From positions 1 through 6,802 of the forward strand of contig JAISRV010000115.1 in assembly GCA_031273445.1 (NCBI GenBank): a stretch of 6,802 nt of DNA, read 5' to 3'. Source of the DNA: Candidatus Adiutrix sp. GTDB taxonomy: Bacteria > Desulfobacterota > Desulfarculia > Adiutricales > Adiutricaceae. Numbering within the stretch: the stretch's first letter is position 1; each line of letters starts with the position of its first letter. Of the stretch, positions 5,351-6,802 are shown piece by piece. The translations under genes were made by a program, and so were the position numbers. The notes beneath the pieces were generated by a model, which was not told where the DNA came from, searched no databases, and saw only the letters and a list, made by a program, of their open reading frames with translations.

Positions 5351-6262
5351 TTAATTTGAAACGGCGCGGCTCAATAGCGGGGCGGAAGCGGCCGCGCGGC
5401 GGGGAATGCCCCGTTCGCAGGGCACGCCCGCCTGGCACAGCCCGCAAGCGTAGGCCCCGGAGAGATCCGGCCAGGTCGACGTGATGTACGACTTGTTGCG
5501 GCCGTAAAGATAGTCTTTGCACAGCGCCTTGTCATGGCCGGCTTTGCTTATGGCGCCGCCCGGGCATCTTTTGATGCACCGGCCGCAGCCGCCGGAATTG
5601 TAAAACAGGCAATAATCATAGATGCCGGCGTAAGGCCGGGGCGAGACAGGCAGCTTCAGCTCGGCCACCAGCGACCCGCAGCGCATGGCTTTGCCCAGCG
5701 GCGTAATCAAGCCGTCGCAAAGCCCGAATGTCCCCAAGCCGGCGGCAAAAGCCGCGTGGCGCTGCGACCAGCGGGAACTGATGACGAACCGCGCGCTGTC
5801 CACCCATTGCCAAGCCGGCAGAAGGTCAGGCGCCAAAGCCCGAATTCCGGCTTCATCAAGCCGCTGGAGAAGAAAGCGGGCCAGGCCCTCGACCACCTTC
5901 GGTTGGGCTTGATGGCGGTTCCTTGCCCAGCGCTCGCAGGGATGTCGGCCGGCCGCCCGCTGGTCGCGCAGAGTGGCTTCGGTCTGGGGCAAAATCCAGC
6001 AAAGAACCGACAAGTTCTCCGCCGCCGCCTCTCCGGGGAAAGCCTGCCTGAAAGCTTCCAGCGGCGTCCAGTGCTCAGGCCCCACAGCCGCTTTGAACGT
6101 AAGCCACAGCGGGTCGTCGCCGGCGGCAACCCCCAGAAGCGGCGGCTCATAAGCTGGCTCCGGCCCGGCGGGCATACCGGCGTCGTTTTCCGGGCCGCTC
6201 ATGAATTCGCGAGCCAATTGAGCCAAACGCCCGGCCGCGCTTTCCGGATCCTGAAAAGTCAT
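5351..6262 (-). CDS. QueG-like (COG1600) iron-sulfur protein with two [4Fe-4S] clusters
   Basis: 303 residues. ATG 6262 has AAAGGAG six bases upstream. The C-terminal half resembles epoxyqueuosine reductase relatives: WSQRHAAFAAGLGTFGLCDG (165-184), ITPLGKAMRCGSLV (186-199), then ferredoxin-like cysteines Cys218, Cys226-x2-Cys229-x3-Cys233-Pro, Cys248, and Cys273-x2-Cys276-x5-Cys282 in ACGLCQAGVPCE. Eight cysteines suffice for two [4Fe-4S] clusters. QueG uses cobalamin and two such clusters to make queuosine in tRNA, but it is longer (about 340-380 residues) and has CxxCxxxCP at the last cluster. This shorter protein with CxxCx5C belongs to a QueG-like side branch of unknown substrate, often labelled epoxyqueuosine reductase. 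No export signal is seen, so it is probably cytosolic. It has its own promoter. An overlapping plus-strand frame (5534-6292) is a GC-rich shadow. Confidence 0.85.
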   Translation of the reverse strand: MTFQDPESAAGRLAQLAREFMSGPENDAGMPAGPEPAYEPPLLGVAAGDDPLWLTFKAAVGPEHWTPLEAFRQAFPGEAAAENLSVLCWILPQTEATLRDQRAAGRHPCERWARNRHQAQPKVVEGLARFLLQRLDEAGIRALAPDLLPAWQWVDSARFVISSRWSQRHAAFAAGLGTFGLCDGLITPLGKAMRCGSLVAELKLPVSPRPYAGIYDYCLFYNSGGCGRCIKRCPGGAISKAGHDKALCKDYLYGRNKSYITSTWPDLSGAYACGLCQAGVPCERGIPRRAAASAPLLSRAVSN

Positions 6263-6283
6263 GGGCGGCTCCTTTTCAGCCGC

Positions 6284-6300
6284 GGCGTTTGAAGAACGCC
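6284..6300. other. Small hairpin in the leader of the QueG-like gene
   Basis: GGCGTT (6284-6289) and AACGCC (6295-6300) form a 6-bp stem with a 5-nt loop between the promoter and the ribosome site. Its function is unknown and it could be chance. Confidence 0.35.
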
Positions 6301-6325
6301 GAACCTGTCGTCAATCTTCATTTTT

Positions 6326-6354
6326 AGTATATACTTTATTAACCGACAAATCAA
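6326..6354 (-). promoter_or_regulatory. Sigma-70 promoter for the QueG-like gene
   Basis: On the minus strand TTGATT (plus 6349-6354) is followed after 17 bp by TATACT (plus 6326-6331). Transcription would start near 6319, giving a leader of about 57 nt. Hexamers, spacing and the bases after the -10 (ACTAAAAATGAA) nearly match the BI-1 promoter. Confidence 0.75.
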
Positions 6355-6385
6355 AGGCTTGGATGGCTCTCTTCCAGCTTCCATG

Positions 6386-6410
6386 AAAAATCGCGGTCCT
6401 TTTAACCGCG
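6386..6410 (-). terminator. Intrinsic terminator of the histidine kinase gene
   Basis: On the minus strand CGCGGT, a 7-nt loop and ACCGCG (plus 6392-6410) form a 6-bp GC stem followed by ATTTTT (plus 6386-6391). It starts 24 bases after the kinase stop codon. Confidence 0.8.
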
Positions 6411-6433
6411 CCGCCCTCCCCCCGACCTGTAAT

Positions 6434-6802
6434 TTACTGGCGCAAAGGCAGTTCGATCACGAAACCGGCCCCCTGCCCCGGCCGTGAAAAGGGCTTGATG
6501 AAGCCGCCATGATCGCTGATGATGGTGCGGACGATGGCCAGGCCCAAGCCCTGGCCGCCTGTTTTGGTCGTGACGTAGGGCTCAAAAATTTGATCCCGTA
6601 TTTTCGGATCCAGGCCCGGGCCGGTATCGGAGATGATCAGCCGCACCCCGGCCAGTTCATCCGTTTCCAGCTCCAGGCCCACCCGGCCGGCCCCGTTCAT
6701 GGCCGCCACGGAATTATCCAGCAGGTTGGTCAACACGCGCCTCATCTGCTCTGGATCGAAAGAAAAAATCGGAGGCCGGTTTTTCACGGTCAAGGCGAAG
6801 GC
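6434..6802 (-). CDS. Sensor histidine kinase, C-terminal HATPase domain (NtrY/NtrB-like), 5' end missing
   Basis: 123 residues are visible, from the window edge to TAA at 6434-6436; the frame stays open to base 6802. All is ATP-binding domain: N-box FDPEQMRRVLTNLLDNSVAA, G1-box SDTGPGLD, F-box IFEPYVTTKTGG and G2-box QGLGLAIVRTIISDHGG. The DHGG ending and the spacing fit NtrY/NtrB-like kinases, which autophosphorylate a histidine in the missing upstream part and pass phosphate to a response regulator. The sensor and dimerisation domains are outside the window, so the stimulus is unknown. The gene ends in its own terminator, and the next gene downstream is not a regulator, so any partner regulator must lie upstream or elsewhere. 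ATPase assignment is firm; the subfamily is probable. Confidence 0.93.
   Translation of the reverse strand, partial: AFALTVKNRPPIFSFDPEQMRRVLTNLLDNSVAAMNGAGRVGLELETDELAGVRLIISDTGPGLDPKIRDQIFEPYVTTKTGGQGLGLAIVRTIISDHGGFIKPFSRPGQGAGFVIELPLRQ

Noticed and set aside
5534..6292. 252-codon plus-strand frame opposite the QueG-like gene
   Set aside because: The minus strand shows eight ordered cysteines and family motifs; the plus product shows none.
1..6802. CRISPR array, tRNA or rRNA genes, phage genes
   Set aside because: No regularly spaced repeats, no cloverleaf sequence and no phage-type proteins were seen on either strand.

Overview
The window reads as chromosomal DNA of a GC-rich Gram-negative bacterium. 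A deltaproteobacterium in the broad sense (Desulfobacterota-like) is the best guess. This rests on the divergent EF-G-like GTPase, a membrane-anchored SPOR-like protein, a short QueG-like iron-sulfur protein and an NtrY/NtrB-type kinase. The taxonomic call is inference, because no rRNA or other marker is present. Nothing looks like a phage or plasmid.

Layout. Positions 1-2004 (+) hold nearly all of an EF-G-like translational GTPase whose first ~25 codons lie outside the window. Positions 2005-2420 are a gene-free, AT-richer stretch holding a tandem 10-mer, a 12-bp-stem hairpin repeat, a 115-bp miniature transposon-like element with 9-bp target duplications, and a good sigma-70 promoter. Positions 2421-3152 (+) encode a seven-helix BI-1/YccA-type membrane protein. 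It converges on a cation diffusion facilitator (CDF) metal exporter (3275-4234, -), with a hairpin terminator between them. Upstream of the exporter on the minus strand is a structured leader with two tandem promoter-like units. They arose by duplication of the last codons of the next gene, an inner-membrane SPOR-like protein (4422-5096, -). A second copy of the hairpin repeat (5152-5181) lies in that gene's leader. Then come a QueG-like (COG1600) double [4Fe-4S] protein (5351-6262, -) and the C-terminal ATPase part of a histidine kinase (6434-6802, -), which ends in its own intrinsic terminator.

The minus-strand genes mostly have their own promoters (TTGATT-N17-TATACT, TTGAAA-N17-TAAAAT, TTGAGA-N18-TATAAT/A) and do not form one tight operon. 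I see no shared pathway joining them. The products are housekeeping or stress-type: translation, membrane homeostasis, metal export, envelope, redox and signalling.

The most interesting content is not protein-coding. It is the complete 115-bp MITE-like insertion just upstream of the BI-1 promoter, the duplicated promoter unit carved from the 3' end of the SPOR gene, and the two dispersed hairpins that differ by a compensatory base-pair change. No new defence or biosynthetic system is visible.
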